This document shows positions 26,392-35,552 of a stretch of DNA of 64,000 nucleotides, piece by piece. Source of the DNA: an uncultured Bacteroidota bacterium (GTDB lineage: Bacteria > Bacteroidota > Bacteroidia > Chitinophagales > Chitinophagaceae); assembly GCA_903824665.1 (NCBI GenBank), contig CAIJXT010000013.1, positions 1-64,000 on the forward strand, in the 5' to 3' direction. Each line of letters begins with the position of its first letter. The stretch's first letter is position 1. The position numbers and the translations under genes were made by a program. The notes beneath the pieces were generated by a model that was not told where the DNA came from, did no database searches, and worked only from the letters and a program-made list of their open reading frames with translations.

Positions 26392-27561
26392 ATGAAGTGT
26401 TTTTTGAGGAAGAAAATCGGCGATCGTGTTGTGAATGGCCACCCCTGGATTTTTGGCAATGAGCTGGGCGATAGCGAAGGCACTGCCGAACCGGGCGATA
26501 TTGTAGAGGTATATTCATACAACGGGTCTTTTGTAGGCAAAGGTTATATCAATCCGGCTTCACAAATACGCATACGCCTGCTCACCCGCGATAAGGATGA
26601 TGTGATCGACGACAACTTTTTCTACAAACGCATTCTGCAAGCCTGGGAATATCGGAAACAAATAGGCTATACCGAAAACTGCCGGCTCATATTTGGCGAG
26701 GCAGACCTGCTGCCAGCCCTTATAATCGACAAGTTCAACGACTACTTTGTCATTCAGACACTGGCTCTCGGTATAGAGAAATGGAAACCGGCAATAGTTG
26801 CTGCCATCAACAGCATCTTCAAGCCCAAAGGCATCTATCAGCGAAACGACGTGCCGGTGCGAACGCTGGAGGGCATGGAGCAGGTAAAGGGCTTCCTTTC
26901 CGATCCTTTTGACACGAACATTATACTAAAGGAAAACGGACTAAAATTCCACGTAGATATCGAAAACGGGCAAAAGACCGGCTACTTCCTGGATCAGCAA
27001 GACAACCGTCGGGCTATTCAGCATATTGTGAACGGCGGCGATGTGCTGGAGGCTTTTTGTTATACCGGTACCTTTTCGCTCCACGCTGCGCAATACGGAG
27101 CCAAAAGCACATTGGGACTGGACATTTCAGAAAACGCAGTGGCAACGGCCAGGCGCAATGCCGAGTTGAACGGATTTGAGGAAACCTGCAAATTCCAGGC
27201 TGTCAATGCATTTGATGTGCTGAAGCTTTGGGTGAAAGAAGGAAGGCGATACGACACGGTGATTCTGGACCCACCGGCATTTACCAAAAGTCGGGAGCAT
27301 ATAGACAAAGCCGTAACCGGCTACAAAGAGATCAATCTGCGGGGAATGAAACTGGTAAAACCCGGTGGTTTTTTGGTAACAGCATCCTGTACTAACCTTG
27401 TGTCCCCCGAGTTGTTTCTGAAAACGATCGAGCTTGCAGCCAAAGACGCGAAACGCAGCCTCCGTCAGGTAGTATGGCAAACGCAGTCTGCCGACCACCC
27501 CATTATGTGGCACATACCATCTACTCAATACCTTAAGTTTCTGATCGTGCAGGTGATGTAA
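26392..27561 (+). CDS. rlmI: 23S rRNA cytosine-5 methyltransferase, RlmI-like
   Basis: Class I SAM-dependent methyltransferase, probably methylating a cytosine of 23S rRNA. From ATG 26392 it is 389 residues: a PUA-type RNA-binding domain (MKCFLRKKIGDRVVNGHPWIFGNEL), a linker domain, then the SAM fold with VLEAFCYTGTFSLHAAQYGA (motif I), LDISENAVATARRNAELNG and VILDPPAFTKSREHIDKA (motif IV). The RlmI/RlmK family name fits; the exact target base is inferred. Divergent from recN. Confidence 0.88.
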   Translation: MKCFLRKKIGDRVVNGHPWIFGNELGDSEGTAEPGDIVEVYSYNGSFVGKGYINPASQIRIRLLTRDKDDVIDDNFFYKRILQAWEYRKQIGYTENCRLIFGEADLLPALIIDKFNDYFVIQTLALGIEKWKPAIVAAINSIFKPKGIYQRNDVPVRTLEGMEQVKGFLSDPFDTNIILKENGLKFHVDIENGQKTGYFLDQQDNRRAIQHIVNGGDVLEAFCYTGTFSLHAAQYGAKSTLGLDISENAVATARRNAELNGFEETCKFQAVNAFDVLKLWVKEGRRYDTVILDPPAFTKSREHIDKAVTGYKEINLRGMKLVKPGGFLVTASCTNLVSPELFLKTIELAAKDAKRSLRQVVWQTQSADHPIMWHIPSTQYLKFLIVQVM

Positions 27562-27598
27562 AACGGAACGGCGGCGTTTAGAGGAAAATGCTAATTGC

Positions 27599-28594
27599 TC
27601 AGCCCATTTGCATCACGCCCGAGAAGTGTTCTTCCACTTCGTCGAGAATACGCTCAATCTCAGCTATATCCTCTGTCGATACCAGGCGGGTGCGGTATTC
27701 CTTTACATGCGATAGCCCCTTCAGGTAGCTGGCGTAGTGCCTGCGCATCTCCAGGATACCTACCTTGGTTCCCTTCCAGTTCACAGATCCATGCAGGTGT
27801 TTCCGGCAGGCATCCAACCTTTCGGCAATGGTAGGTGGAGCCAGCAGTTCGCCTGTAGCCATATAGTGTTTTACCTCGCGGAATATCCATGGGTAACCAA
27901 TAGCGGCCCTGCCAATCATAATACCGTCTACACCATATCTGTTGCGATATTCCAGTGCTTTCTGCGGGGTATCTATATCCCCATTGCCAAAGATGGGGAT
28001 ATGTATTCGCGGATTATTCTTGATCTTACCTATAAGGGTCCAGTCAGCATCACCTTTGTACAGTTGCATGCGGGTACGGCCATGTATCGATATGGCCTGC
28101 ACGCCTATATCCTGCATGCGCTCTACTACTTCTTCTATGTTGCGGGTATCATTGTCCCAACCCAGGCGGGTCTTTATAGTAACAGGCAGCTTTGTCTCAC
28201 GGATACATGCACTCGTGAGGCGAACCATCAGGTCTATGTCCTTCAGCACTGCCGCACCGGCACCCTTACACACCACTTTTTTCACCGGGCAACCGAAATT
28301 GATATCCAACAGATCAGGATTGGTAGCATCTACTATTTTGGCAGACATAGCCATAGCATCCTCATCACCTCCAAAAATCTGAATGCCCACCGGTTTTTCG
28401 TAGTCAAAAATATCCAGCTTCTGCCTGCTTTTTATAGCGTCCCTGATCAGCCCCTCCGACGAAATAAACTCCGTATACATCAGGTCTGCTCCGTACTGCT
28501 TGCACACTGCACGGAAAGGCGGATCACTTACATCCTCCATAGGTGCCAGAAGCAATGGGAATTCGCCCAACTCTATATTTCCAATCTTCGCCAT
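27599..28594 (-). CDS. dusB: tRNA-dihydrouridine synthase, DusB-like
   Basis: FMN enzyme that reduces uridines in tRNA. From the ATG at 28594 it has 331 residues. The TIM barrel begins at LLLAPMEDVSDPPFR, with DINFGCPVKKVVCKGAGAAVL including the catalytic Cys109, VTIKTRLGWD, ISIHGRTRMQLYKG, FGNGDIDTP and the FMN-phosphate loop GIMIGRAAIGYPWIF. The C-terminal helical domain is present. An upstream extension to 28636 is possible but the N-terminus fits 28594. TAACTTTG lies 12 nt upstream. Convergent with the RlmI-like gene. Confidence 0.9.
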   Translation of the reverse strand: MAKIGNIELGEFPLLLAPMEDVSDPPFRAVCKQYGADLMYTEFISSEGLIRDAIKSRQKLDIFDYEKPVGIQIFGGDEDAMAMSAKIVDATNPDLLDINFGCPVKKVVCKGAGAAVLKDIDLMVRLTSACIRETKLPVTIKTRLGWDNDTRNIEEVVERMQDIGVQAISIHGRTRMQLYKGDADWTLIGKIKNNPRIHIPIFGNGDIDTPQKALEYRNRYGVDGIMIGRAAIGYPWIFREVKHYMATGELLAPPTIAERLDACRKHLHGSVNWKGTKVGILEMRRHYASYLKGLSHVKEYRTRLVSTEDIAEIERILDEVEEHFSGVMQMG

Positions 28595-28606
28595 ATAAAA
28601 ACCGGG

Positions 28607-28614
28607 CAAAGTTA
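28607..28614 (-). promoter_or_regulatory. TAnnTTTG promoter of dusB
   Basis: TAACTTTG on the minus strand, 12 nt before the ATG at 28594. Confidence 0.55.
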
Positions 28615-28691
28615 ACGCATTTACACTGTTGCCCACAAGTTGGGGAAATACATATGCAAACCACAGTTGACCTTACTGAAGGCTAATCGAC

Positions 28692-28699
28692 TATTTTTG
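28692..28699 (+). promoter_or_regulatory. TAnnTTTG element 4 nt before lysA ATG
   Basis: TATTTTTG, then CAAC, then ATG at 28704. The 13 bases ACTATTTTTGCAA are shared with the promoter of the RlmI-like gene. Confidence 0.6.
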
Positions 28700-28703
28700 C
28701 AAC

Positions 28704-29912
28704 ATGTTTCAATCACTTTCAAACGAACAACTGATAGCAGCAGCCACCGAATATGGCAGTCCCGTGTATGTGTACCATGCAGAGCAGATAGCCAGCCGGT
28801 ACCACAAGCTTACTGATGCATTCAAGGCTCACCCTACAAAGTTCTTTTACGCATGCAAGGCACTCACCAACATAAATATACTGAAGTACATAAAAAGCCT
28901 AGGCGGACTACTGGACTGTGTCAGCATCAACGAGGTGAGGATGGGCCTGCTGGCTGGTTTCACCCCGCAGGAAATACTGTACACCCCCAACTGCGTTGAT
29001 TTTACAGAAATTACTGATTGCGTGGCGCTGGGCGTTCGCATCAATCTCGACAACATATCCATCCTGGAGCGTTTTGGTAATGTGTACGGTGGTGCCTACC
29101 CTGTATGTATCCGCATCAATCCACATATTGTTGCTGGTGGCAACTACAAAATATCAACCGGACATATAGACAGCAAGTTTGGCATATCTATCCACCAGTT
29201 GCGACACATAGAACGTATTGTAAAAACCACCGGCCTGCACGTTCAGGGTCTGCACATGCATACCGGCAGCGAAATAAAAGATATTGACGTTTTCCTGCAG
29301 GGGTTGGATGTGATGTTTGGGATTGCAGCTCACTTCAAAGACCTCGATTTTATAGATCTCGGCAGCGGATTCAAAGTTCCGTACAAGGAGGATGACCAGG
29401 AAACCGATGTATACCTGCTGGGCGCAAAAGTGGCAGAAGCCGCAACGGAGTTTGAAAGGGAATACAATCGCAGACTGGAAATCTGGTTCGAACCGGGAAA
29501 ATATCTGGTGAGCGAGTCCGGCTATTTTGTAGTGAAGGCAAATGTGATCAAACAAACCACCGCGACAGTTTTTGTAGGGGTCAATTCGGGCTTCAATCAT
29601 TTGATCCGCCCAATGTTTTACGACTCTTACCACAAAATCACCAATATCTCGAATCCCGAAGGTGCAAAACGTATCTATACCGTAGTGGGCAATATTTGCG
29701 AAACAGACACCTTTGCCTGGGACAGAGTACTCAGCGAAGTGAGGGAGGGCGACTACCTTGCATTTCACAATGCAGGCGCTTATGGATTTGAGATGAGCAG
29801 TAACTTCAACTCGCGCCTTAAACCAGCTGAAGTAATGATACAGGATGGCGTAGCCCGGCTGATCCGCCGAGCAGATGCGTTTGAAGACTTACTGAAGAAT
29901 CAAATACTGTAA
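28704..29912 (+). CDS. lysA: Diaminopimelate decarboxylase
   Basis: PLP enzyme making L-lysine from meso-diaminopimelate. The 402-residue protein has the alanine-racemase-like barrel with the PLP lysine K52 (FFYACKALTN), the His/Gly substrate site in GLHMHTGSE, DLGSGFKVPY, FEPGKYLV and the C-terminal beta domain with GNICETDTFAWDR and YLAFHNAGAYGFEMSSNFN. Length and motif order are normal. The ATG is fixed by the promoter 4 nt upstream. Monocistronic as far as seen. Confidence 0.93.
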   Translation: MFQSLSNEQLIAAATEYGSPVYVYHAEQIASRYHKLTDAFKAHPTKFFYACKALTNINILKYIKSLGGLLDCVSINEVRMGLLAGFTPQEILYTPNCVDFTEITDCVALGVRINLDNISILERFGNVYGGAYPVCIRINPHIVAGGNYKISTGHIDSKFGISIHQLRHIERIVKTTGLHVQGLHMHTGSEIKDIDVFLQGLDVMFGIAAHFKDLDFIDLGSGFKVPYKEDDQETDVYLLGAKVAEAATEFEREYNRRLEIWFEPGKYLVSESGYFVVKANVIKQTTATVFVGVNSGFNHLIRPMFYDSYHKITNISNPEGAKRIYTVVGNICETDTFAWDRVLSEVREGDYLAFHNAGAYGFEMSSNFNSRLKPAEVMIQDGVARLIRRADAFEDLLKNQIL

Positions 29913-29955
29913 CAACAGATGCAAACCATCATGTGGTTCTACAATATGCCGAAGT

Positions 29956-32358
29956 CTATCGGTTCACCACAATTTTTGTAGTATAGTTGCCCTCGGCCCA
30001 AGAGGCATTCAACAAATAAACGCCTGCCGGGATATTTCCGAGATCAAATGTGTGCTCGGAATCTCCTGGTGCAAATACCGAGGTACACCTGGTTCGGCCA
30101 ACAACGTCTGAAATACTTACTACCATTTCATGTTGTAGCGATCGGTCACGCCGTATTGTTATGTTGCTTGATGCTGGATTCGGATACACTGATATTACGC
30201 CGGCTAAACTGTTTGGCTCAATAGCCGCTGACGGAGTAAGATCAAACTTAGCAAGAAATGCGTCGGCTACGCCTCCAAACACAATCTGGTGGGCGCCGGT
30301 TGTCGCTATGTTTGCAAGGCTACGCGTTAGACCGGCAATATAAACATTACCTGCACTGCCCGCCGCAACACCAAAAGCCTGATCTGTAGCCGTATCGCCA
30401 AAATAGGTGGCCCATAACCTGCTGCCCGCACCGGTAAACTGAACCAGAAATGCATCAAAAAGGCCACCATTAGCGGTTTGGTAGGCACCTGCAGTTGCCA
30501 GACCTGTAGCCGACCCCGTAAAACCACCCATATACACATTCCCGGTCAGGTCGGTAGCCAAACAATTACCATAATCGCCAGATGTGCCGCCATAATATGT
30601 ACCCCATAAACGGTTGCCGGCATTATCAAACTTAACCAGGTAAGCATCCATGCCGCCGGCTATAGCGGGCTGATGGCAACCAGTAGTTGCAATTCCGGAT
30701 GTACTATTCGTGCGGCCTGCGATATAAGTATTTCCAGAAATATCAGCTCTGACAGCATCACACATGTCAATTCCTGTGTTGCCGTAATAAGTACCCCATA
30801 TCCGTATACCTGTACTGTCAAATTTTGCCGCAAATGCGTCTGTCCCACCCCCCGGTGTGGCGAGAAAAGCACCGGCTGAAGCTATACCGGTTGCAGACTC
30901 GGTATTTCCGGAAATACAAACGTTTCCGCCGGCGTCTGCTGCTACACAATAACCGATATCAGTCGCAGTGCCTCCATAATAAGTACCCCACTTAAATACA
31001 CCATTGCTGCTGAACTTTGCCACATAGGCATCATACCCGCCTCCTATCGCAGGTTGCCAGGCACCTGCCGACGATATGCTATCTATACTCTTCGTATCAC
31101 CGGTTATCATCACATTCCCAGTCATGTCCACAGCTACACCATTGGTCGAAACCGCATCCAGGCTATCTCCACCATAGTAACTTGCCCATTGGCGGGCACC
31201 TGTGCCGTCAAATTTCACAACAAAGCCATCCTTACCTCCATTCAGCACCGTTTGCCAGGCACCAGGCGTCGAAATCCCTGAACTACTGTGCGTAAGACCA
31301 CCCATAAAAACATTGCCGAACGCATCTGCAGCTACCCCGTCGCCGCTTTCAGCCGACGACCCACCGTAATAAGTTGCCCATAGACGGGTGCCGCCGCTTG
31401 TAAACTTGACAAGATAGGCATCTATTGTTCCAGCGTAGGTGGCAAGATAGGCACCTGTTGTAGCAATAGCCGAAGTACTGTATGTATTACCCGAAGTGTA
31501 TACATTTCCCGACGGATCGATAGACACTGCGCAGGAGTTGTCGTGATCAGCACCACCATAATATGTAGCCCATGTAATAGCAGGGTCTATCATTAGCCCA
31601 CCTTCAAAAGCAGCGACATCATAACTTACAATGTTTCCCTTCAACCTATAACCACTTGCTACAACCTTTCCATTGGCCTGATAGGAATAAGGTGCATGTT
31701 CTGATATTATGCCATACGGTGTATAGGCCGCAAGACTGCCATCCCGGGCAATACGCAAATCAACGGCACCCATGTATCGCAGTTGAATGTCGGCGACATT
31801 GCCCCCCTGCTTTACTACAAATTCATATTTCACCTGATCGCCTGCTATATAGAGTATCCAATCGATACCCGGATAAACATCAGAATAGGTCAACCTGCTG
31901 TAAGTTGAAACAATATTTCCCGCTCCTTGTGCAGCCGAGGTATAATATCGCTCATAATAGGGCTGCTTGCCGGTAGCGGCTACGTGTGCGTTCTTATTTG
32001 CTCCTATGAGTTGCACATCCATGCGGTACATCTCAAATTCCTGTTTGCCCGGTTGGTCATCAAACTCTTTTCCAAATTGAGTAATATCACCCCTTAAAAA
32101 ATCTTCAGCTTTTGTTTTCACTTTACAAAACTGATAATGCAACTCACCATTGCCGATAAAAATACTCATACCGCCAGCACCACGCACACAAAACTGAATA
32201 TCCTTTCGTAACACATGATCCTGATCTGTGATCTGGCCTTTGTTTTCAGCGAAGAAAAACCGGCTTTCTGTGCTGGGTATTGTTGGTTGTGTATGGGGAA
32301 CAGCACCGGCAACAGAAAAAAGAAACAGCGTTGCATAAAACAGAAGTGATTTTTTCAT
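29956..32358 (-). CDS. Secreted SBBP beta-propeller repeat protein with T9SS sorting domain
   Basis: An 800-residue secreted protein: signal peptide, then a region with FFAENKGQITDQ and QFCVRGAGGMSIFIG and a GIDWILYIAGDQVKYEF stretch common to SBBP-repeat proteins. Seven repeats of about 57 residues follow, each with W(A/G)TYYGG ... D ... GNVYI(A/S)G ... DA(Y/F)LVKF. The C-terminus is a T9SS domain (VYPNPASSNITI ... IPAGVYLLNASW ... TKIVVNR). Such propellers are usually surface or extracellular; no activity is implied. Stands alone. Confidence 0.85.
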   Translation of the reverse strand: MKKSLLFYATLFLFSVAGAVPHTQPTIPSTESRFFFAENKGQITDQDHVLRKDIQFCVRGAGGMSIFIGNGELHYQFCKVKTKAEDFLRGDITQFGKEFDDQPGKQEFEMYRMDVQLIGANKNAHVAATGKQPYYERYYTSAAQGAGNIVSTYSRLTYSDVYPGIDWILYIAGDQVKYEFVVKQGGNVADIQLRYMGAVDLRIARDGSLAAYTPYGIISEHAPYSYQANGKVVASGYRLKGNIVSYDVAAFEGGLMIDPAITWATYYGGADHDNSCAVSIDPSGNVYTSGNTYSTSAIATTGAYLATYAGTIDAYLVKFTSGGTRLWATYYGGSSAESGDGVAADAFGNVFMGGLTHSSSGISTPGAWQTVLNGGKDGFVVKFDGTGARQWASYYGGDSLDAVSTNGVAVDMTGNVMITGDTKSIDSISSAGAWQPAIGGGYDAYVAKFSSNGVFKWGTYYGGTATDIGYCVAADAGGNVCISGNTESATGIASAGAFLATPGGGTDAFAAKFDSTGIRIWGTYYGNTGIDMCDAVRADISGNTYIAGRTNSTSGIATTGCHQPAIAGGMDAYLVKFDNAGNRLWGTYYGGTSGDYGNCLATDLTGNVYMGGFTGSATGLATAGAYQTANGGLFDAFLVQFTGAGSRLWATYFGDTATDQAFGVAAGSAGNVYIAGLTRSLANIATTGAHQIVFGGVADAFLAKFDLTPSAAIEPNSLAGVISVYPNPASSNITIRRDRSLQHEMVVSISDVVGRTRCTSVFAPGDSEHTFDLGNIPAGVYLLNASWAEGNYTTKIVVNR

Positions 32359-32639
32359 GTGGCGCGCAATTTTTATTACAAGATAATCTTTACTTTTCTA
32401 TCATTTTCAAAAAAATGATCGTTCAGAGTTGAAATGCCACAAAATTTTATTTCCACTTTCAAAAACAATTCAATCTTTCATTAAAACCAACGGTTCTTGT
32501 CATTCAGATTTTACCGTTGCAAGTCTCGGTAAAAAGATGACACATATACACACAATACCGATGCGCCTACCATCCCGCTGTCGCTGGATGGTAGGCGCAC
32601 TGTTCCCGGCTACCAGGATCATTTCACTTGTTCTTTAAG
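32359..32639. other. Intergenic region with a perfect 14-bp hairpin
   Basis: About 280 nt between the propeller gene start and the nucleoside phosphorylase stop. The only structure seen is the hairpin listed separately. Confidence 0.5.
32562..32599 (-). terminator. Perfect 14-bp hairpin downstream of the nucleoside phosphorylase gene
   Basis: TGCGCCTACCATCC pairs perfectly with GGATGGTAGGCGCA around a 10-nt loop. It sits 40 nt past the stop on the minus strand but has no T-run in either direction, so it may be an atypical terminator or another structured element. Confidence 0.45.
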
Positions 32640-33464
32640 TTAAGCGCTTATTTTTTGTACCAGTTCTGCTACTATTGCTGCCATTTTGGGTGCAGCTGCA
32701 TTTGCGGCTTCCAATACTTCTTCGTGTGTTATTGTTACAGGCGTGTCGCTGATACCAATATCTGTAATAACGCTCATAGCAAATACGCGCATGCCGCCAT
32801 GCCTTGCCACTATCACCTCCGGCACGGTGCTCATGCCTACTGCATCTCCACCTATTACATGCAGCCAGCGGTATTCGGCAGGTGTTTCAAAGGTTGGTCC
32901 CTGCAGACCGATATACACCCCTGATTGCACAGGAATACTAAGGTTTCCGGCTATATCCTTTGCCATAGCTATCAGTTCAAGATCGTAGGGCTGACTCATA
33001 TCGGGAAACCTTGTTCCCAGTCGCTCGTCGTTGGGTCCACGAAGCGGGTGCTCTGGGAAAAGATTGATATGATCTGTAATAAGCATCAGGTCACCTATAC
33101 CAAAACCACGGTTCATTCCCCCGGCTGCATTTGATAGAACCAGCGTTTCTACGCCAAGTGCCTTCATTACCCTTACAGGAAACGTCACCGCCTCCATGCT
33201 GTATCCTTCGTAATAGTGAAAGCGGCCAGACATCAGCGCTACCCGGCAATTACCTATTCGGCCAAAGATCAACTCCCCACCATGCCCCTTGACAGTTGAC
33301 ACCGGGAAGTGTGGTATATCACTATAGTGTAGTGTTGCTTCTTTCTCAATCAGGTTAGCCAGTCCGGAAAGACCACTTCCCAAAATAATGCCTACGGTTG
33401 GCGTTTCCTTGATCTGCCCCCTGATGTAGGCTGATGTCTCCTCTATTTTTTCGAATAAGTTCAT
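32640..33464 (-). CDS. Purine nucleoside phosphorylase (inosine/guanosine type)
   Basis: Cytoplasmic salvage enzyme splitting purine nucleosides with phosphate. The 274-residue protein has the trimeric PNP motifs: IILGSGLSGLA (phosphate loop), KGHGGELIFG, SGRFHYYEGYS, LVLSNAAGGMN, the family block DHINLFPEHPLRGPND, and GDAVGMSTVPEVIVARH followed by SVITDIG. This is the PunA/XapA family; the precise substrate range is not fixed. Start ATG at 33464, with TACTTTTG 20 nt upstream. Confidence 0.92.
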   Translation of the reverse strand: MNLFEKIEETSAYIRGQIKETPTVGIILGSGLSGLANLIEKEATLHYSDIPHFPVSTVKGHGGELIFGRIGNCRVALMSGRFHYYEGYSMEAVTFPVRVMKALGVETLVLSNAAGGMNRGFGIGDLMLITDHINLFPEHPLRGPNDERLGTRFPDMSQPYDLELIAMAKDIAGNLSIPVQSGVYIGLQGPTFETPAEYRWLHVIGGDAVGMSTVPEVIVARHGGMRVFAMSVITDIGISDTPVTITHEEVLEAANAAAPKMAAIVAELVQKISA

Positions 33465-33484
33465 GCGCTTGTTTTCTGAGGCTG

Positions 33485-33492
33485 CAAAAGTA
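33485..33492 (-). promoter_or_regulatory. TAnnTTTG promoter of the nucleoside phosphorylase gene
   Basis: TACTTTTG on the minus strand, 20 nt before the ATG. Confidence 0.55.
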
Positions 33493-33544
33493 TAAAGAGT
33501 GGTGAACTCGCGGATGATATTATTGTAAATATTGTTTAAGATTG

Positions 33545-34510
33545 TCAGTGCAATACAATTGTACCCTCCGGTATCGCATAGTCTTTCAATGCATCAATCT
33601 GATCGAGCAGTGTTTTCTTCCATTTCAGATTGAGTGCCGACAGCGACGCATTAGCCGATGTCAATGCACCAGTCTGCCGGTCAAATTCATATTGCATATC
33701 ATTGAGTTGCTGGTACAACTGTTCGTACACTGGGGTTATCTCTCTGGCAATGTCGGCCGGAGAATCTCCCGTAAAACCACTCATTATCGTCTCTACCAGA
33801 TGTTTTCGCATTTTTCGGGCAAACAATTCAAAAATGTCAAAATGTATTTGTTCGTGAAACAGTATGTCCTTCGACTTTATGATCATCCACGAATCATTTT
33901 TGCTGAAAAGAGCAGTTATATTAAAGTAAAAAGCTGTTTCATTAAGCGGATAAATAATCGGAGTAATATTGATTACCGACGCCGCCGGAGAGTCTATTGT
34001 AATGGTAAAAGACATAGCAGAGTCCAGTTTTACCGCGGCGTAGATACCTGTATCCGGTCGCTCTCTGGTCACCTGTTCCAACTTCTCCAGCCAGTACTCA
34101 TCATATACGCCATTGCCGGCCCTCATCCGCTCACTAAGGCGGGTGTAAAAATCGCGATAGTCGGGGTAAATCACTTTGACGAGGTCCGTATCGCGTGTTG
34201 GCAAAAATTTATTATATAGGTTCCTATTGTACAGAAAATCAGCATATTGCAGATCCTGCCCGTTTTTCCACTTTACATAAAACAATGGATCGAGGTCGGT
34301 AGCTGCAGCCTGTCGTCTGGTAGGCTTTATTCCTACAGATACTGGTTTGCTACCTACCCGCTTTTGTACCTTTTTTCTTACTTTCTCCTTCCTTGGCGGT
34401 TTTGGATCCGGTATGCCCCTACCCCTGCGTACACGAACCTGCGCGGCAGCATCAGTCGCAACACCCAACACCCAAATCAGGAAAATCAGTTTTAAGAATA
34501 ACGCTTTCAT
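33545..34510 (-). CDS. Secreted DUF922-like putative zinc protease
   Basis: A 321-residue secreted protein, start at the ATG at 34510 (signal peptide MKALFLKLIFLIWVLGVATDAAA); the longer frame to 34651 is unlikely. A very basic linker (RRGRGIPDPKPPRKEKVRKK) precedes the main domain. HEQIHFDIFE at residues 219-228 resembles the HExxH-type zinc site of DUF922 predicted secreted proteases (H219, E220, H223). A C-terminal helical part (EQLYQQLNDMQYEFDRQTG) follows. Activity is unproven. Confidence 0.65.
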   Translation of the reverse strand: MKALFLKLIFLIWVLGVATDAAAQVRVRRGRGIPDPKPPRKEKVRKKVQKRVGSKPVSVGIKPTRRQAAATDLDPLFYVKWKNGQDLQYADFLYNRNLYNKFLPTRDTDLVKVIYPDYRDFYTRLSERMRAGNGVYDEYWLEKLEQVTRERPDTGIYAAVKLDSAMSFTITIDSPAASVINITPIIYPLNETAFYFNITALFSKNDSWMIIKSKDILFHEQIHFDIFELFARKMRKHLVETIMSGFTGDSPADIAREITPVYEQLYQQLNDMQYEFDRQTGALTSANASLSALNLKWKKTLLDQIDALKDYAIPEGTIVLH

Positions 34511-34735
34511 ACGCACACCGCCGCAATGCTCCGGTACTTCTGGAAATGCGGGATAAAGATACAAGTATAAACATGTTATCATTGCTTTTAGTACGACTAC
34601 TTGCAGAAACAATAAGTCAGCACTGTGCGAAAATAACCCGAACCCAACCAACCCGGCTTGGATTGCGGAGGCGCGTAATGCAGTTAAAATCGAGTTAAAC
34701 TGTATTTACATATTTTGTTACGAATAGCTGTAAGC

Positions 34736-34751
34736 TATTTTTGTACCTTTG
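34736..34751 (+). promoter_or_regulatory. Two abutting TAnnTTTG elements before uppS
   Basis: TATTTTTG (34736-34743) and TACCTTTG (34744-34751) lie end to end, 24 nt before the uppS ATG. They may give alternative starts for the uppS-bamA transcript. Confidence 0.5.
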
Positions 34752-34775
34752 CGCACTTTTCGCATAATACATCAA

Positions 34776-35552
34776 ATGAATATTCCTGAATTATTAGACC
34801 GTAATAAACTGCCCAGACACATTGCCATCATAATGGATGGTAACGGCCGGTGGGCAAAGGAGCGGGGAGAAGACAGGGTACATGGGCATTATGAAGGGGT
34901 TGTGAGTGTGCGCGAAATTGTGGATGCCTGTGGTGAAATCGGTATCGGCTACCTAACCTTGTATGCGTTCTCAGCTGAAAACTGGAACCGCCCAAAGGAA
35001 GAGGTAGACGCACTGATGGAGCTGCTCGTCAATACCATACGCAAAGAAGTGGATGAGCTGAAAAAGAACAATGTGCGCATGCATGTGATCGGCGACTTTG
35101 AAAGCCTGCCCGAAATATGCCGTGTGGAGCTCAATGAAGCTATTGAAATCACAGCTTCAAATACCGGTCTGAATCTGGTACTGGCACTCAGCTACAGCTC
35201 GCGCGACGAAATAGCCCGTGCTGCACGGTTAATTGCAGAGCAGGTACAGGCTGGAAAACTGAAATGCGAAGAAATAAACGATGAATTGATCGGAAGGCAT
35301 CTGTATACCAGCGGATTTCCTGACCCGGAACTGATGATACGTACCAGCGGCGAATGCCGGATCAGCAACTTCCTGCTCTACCAGCTGGCCTATTCTGAGC
35401 TTTACTTTACAAATGTGCATTGGCCCGATTTCCGGAAGCCACATTTACATGAAGCCCTGCTGAACTATCAGCAGCGCGAGCGCCGTTTTGGCAAAACAAG
35501 TGAACAAATACAAACGAATCAACCCCAGCATGTACAGGGAAATGAGGAATAA
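34776..35552 (+). CDS. uppS: Undecaprenyl diphosphate synthase (isoprenyl transferase)
   Basis: Makes the C55 lipid carrier for peptidoglycan and O-antigen. From ATG 34776 (258 residues): IAIIMDGNGRWAKERG with catalytic Asp21, GHYEGVVSVREIV, YLTLYAFSAENWNRP, LALSYSSRDEI and the C-terminal FPDPELMIRTSGECRISNFLLYQLAYSELYF block. Nothing is missing. The bamA frame begins near or within its last codons, as expected for this order in Bacteroidota. Confidence 0.94.
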   Translation: MNIPELLDRNKLPRHIAIIMDGNGRWAKERGEDRVHGHYEGVVSVREIVDACGEIGIGYLTLYAFSAENWNRPKEEVDALMELLVNTIRKEVDELKKNNVRMHVIGDFESLPEICRVELNEAIEITASNTGLNLVLALSYSSRDEIARAARLIAEQVQAGKLKCEEINDELIGRHLYTSGFPDPELMIRTSGECRISNFLLYQLAYSELYFTNVHWPDFRKPHLHEALLNYQQRERRFGKTSEQIQTNQPQHVQGNEE

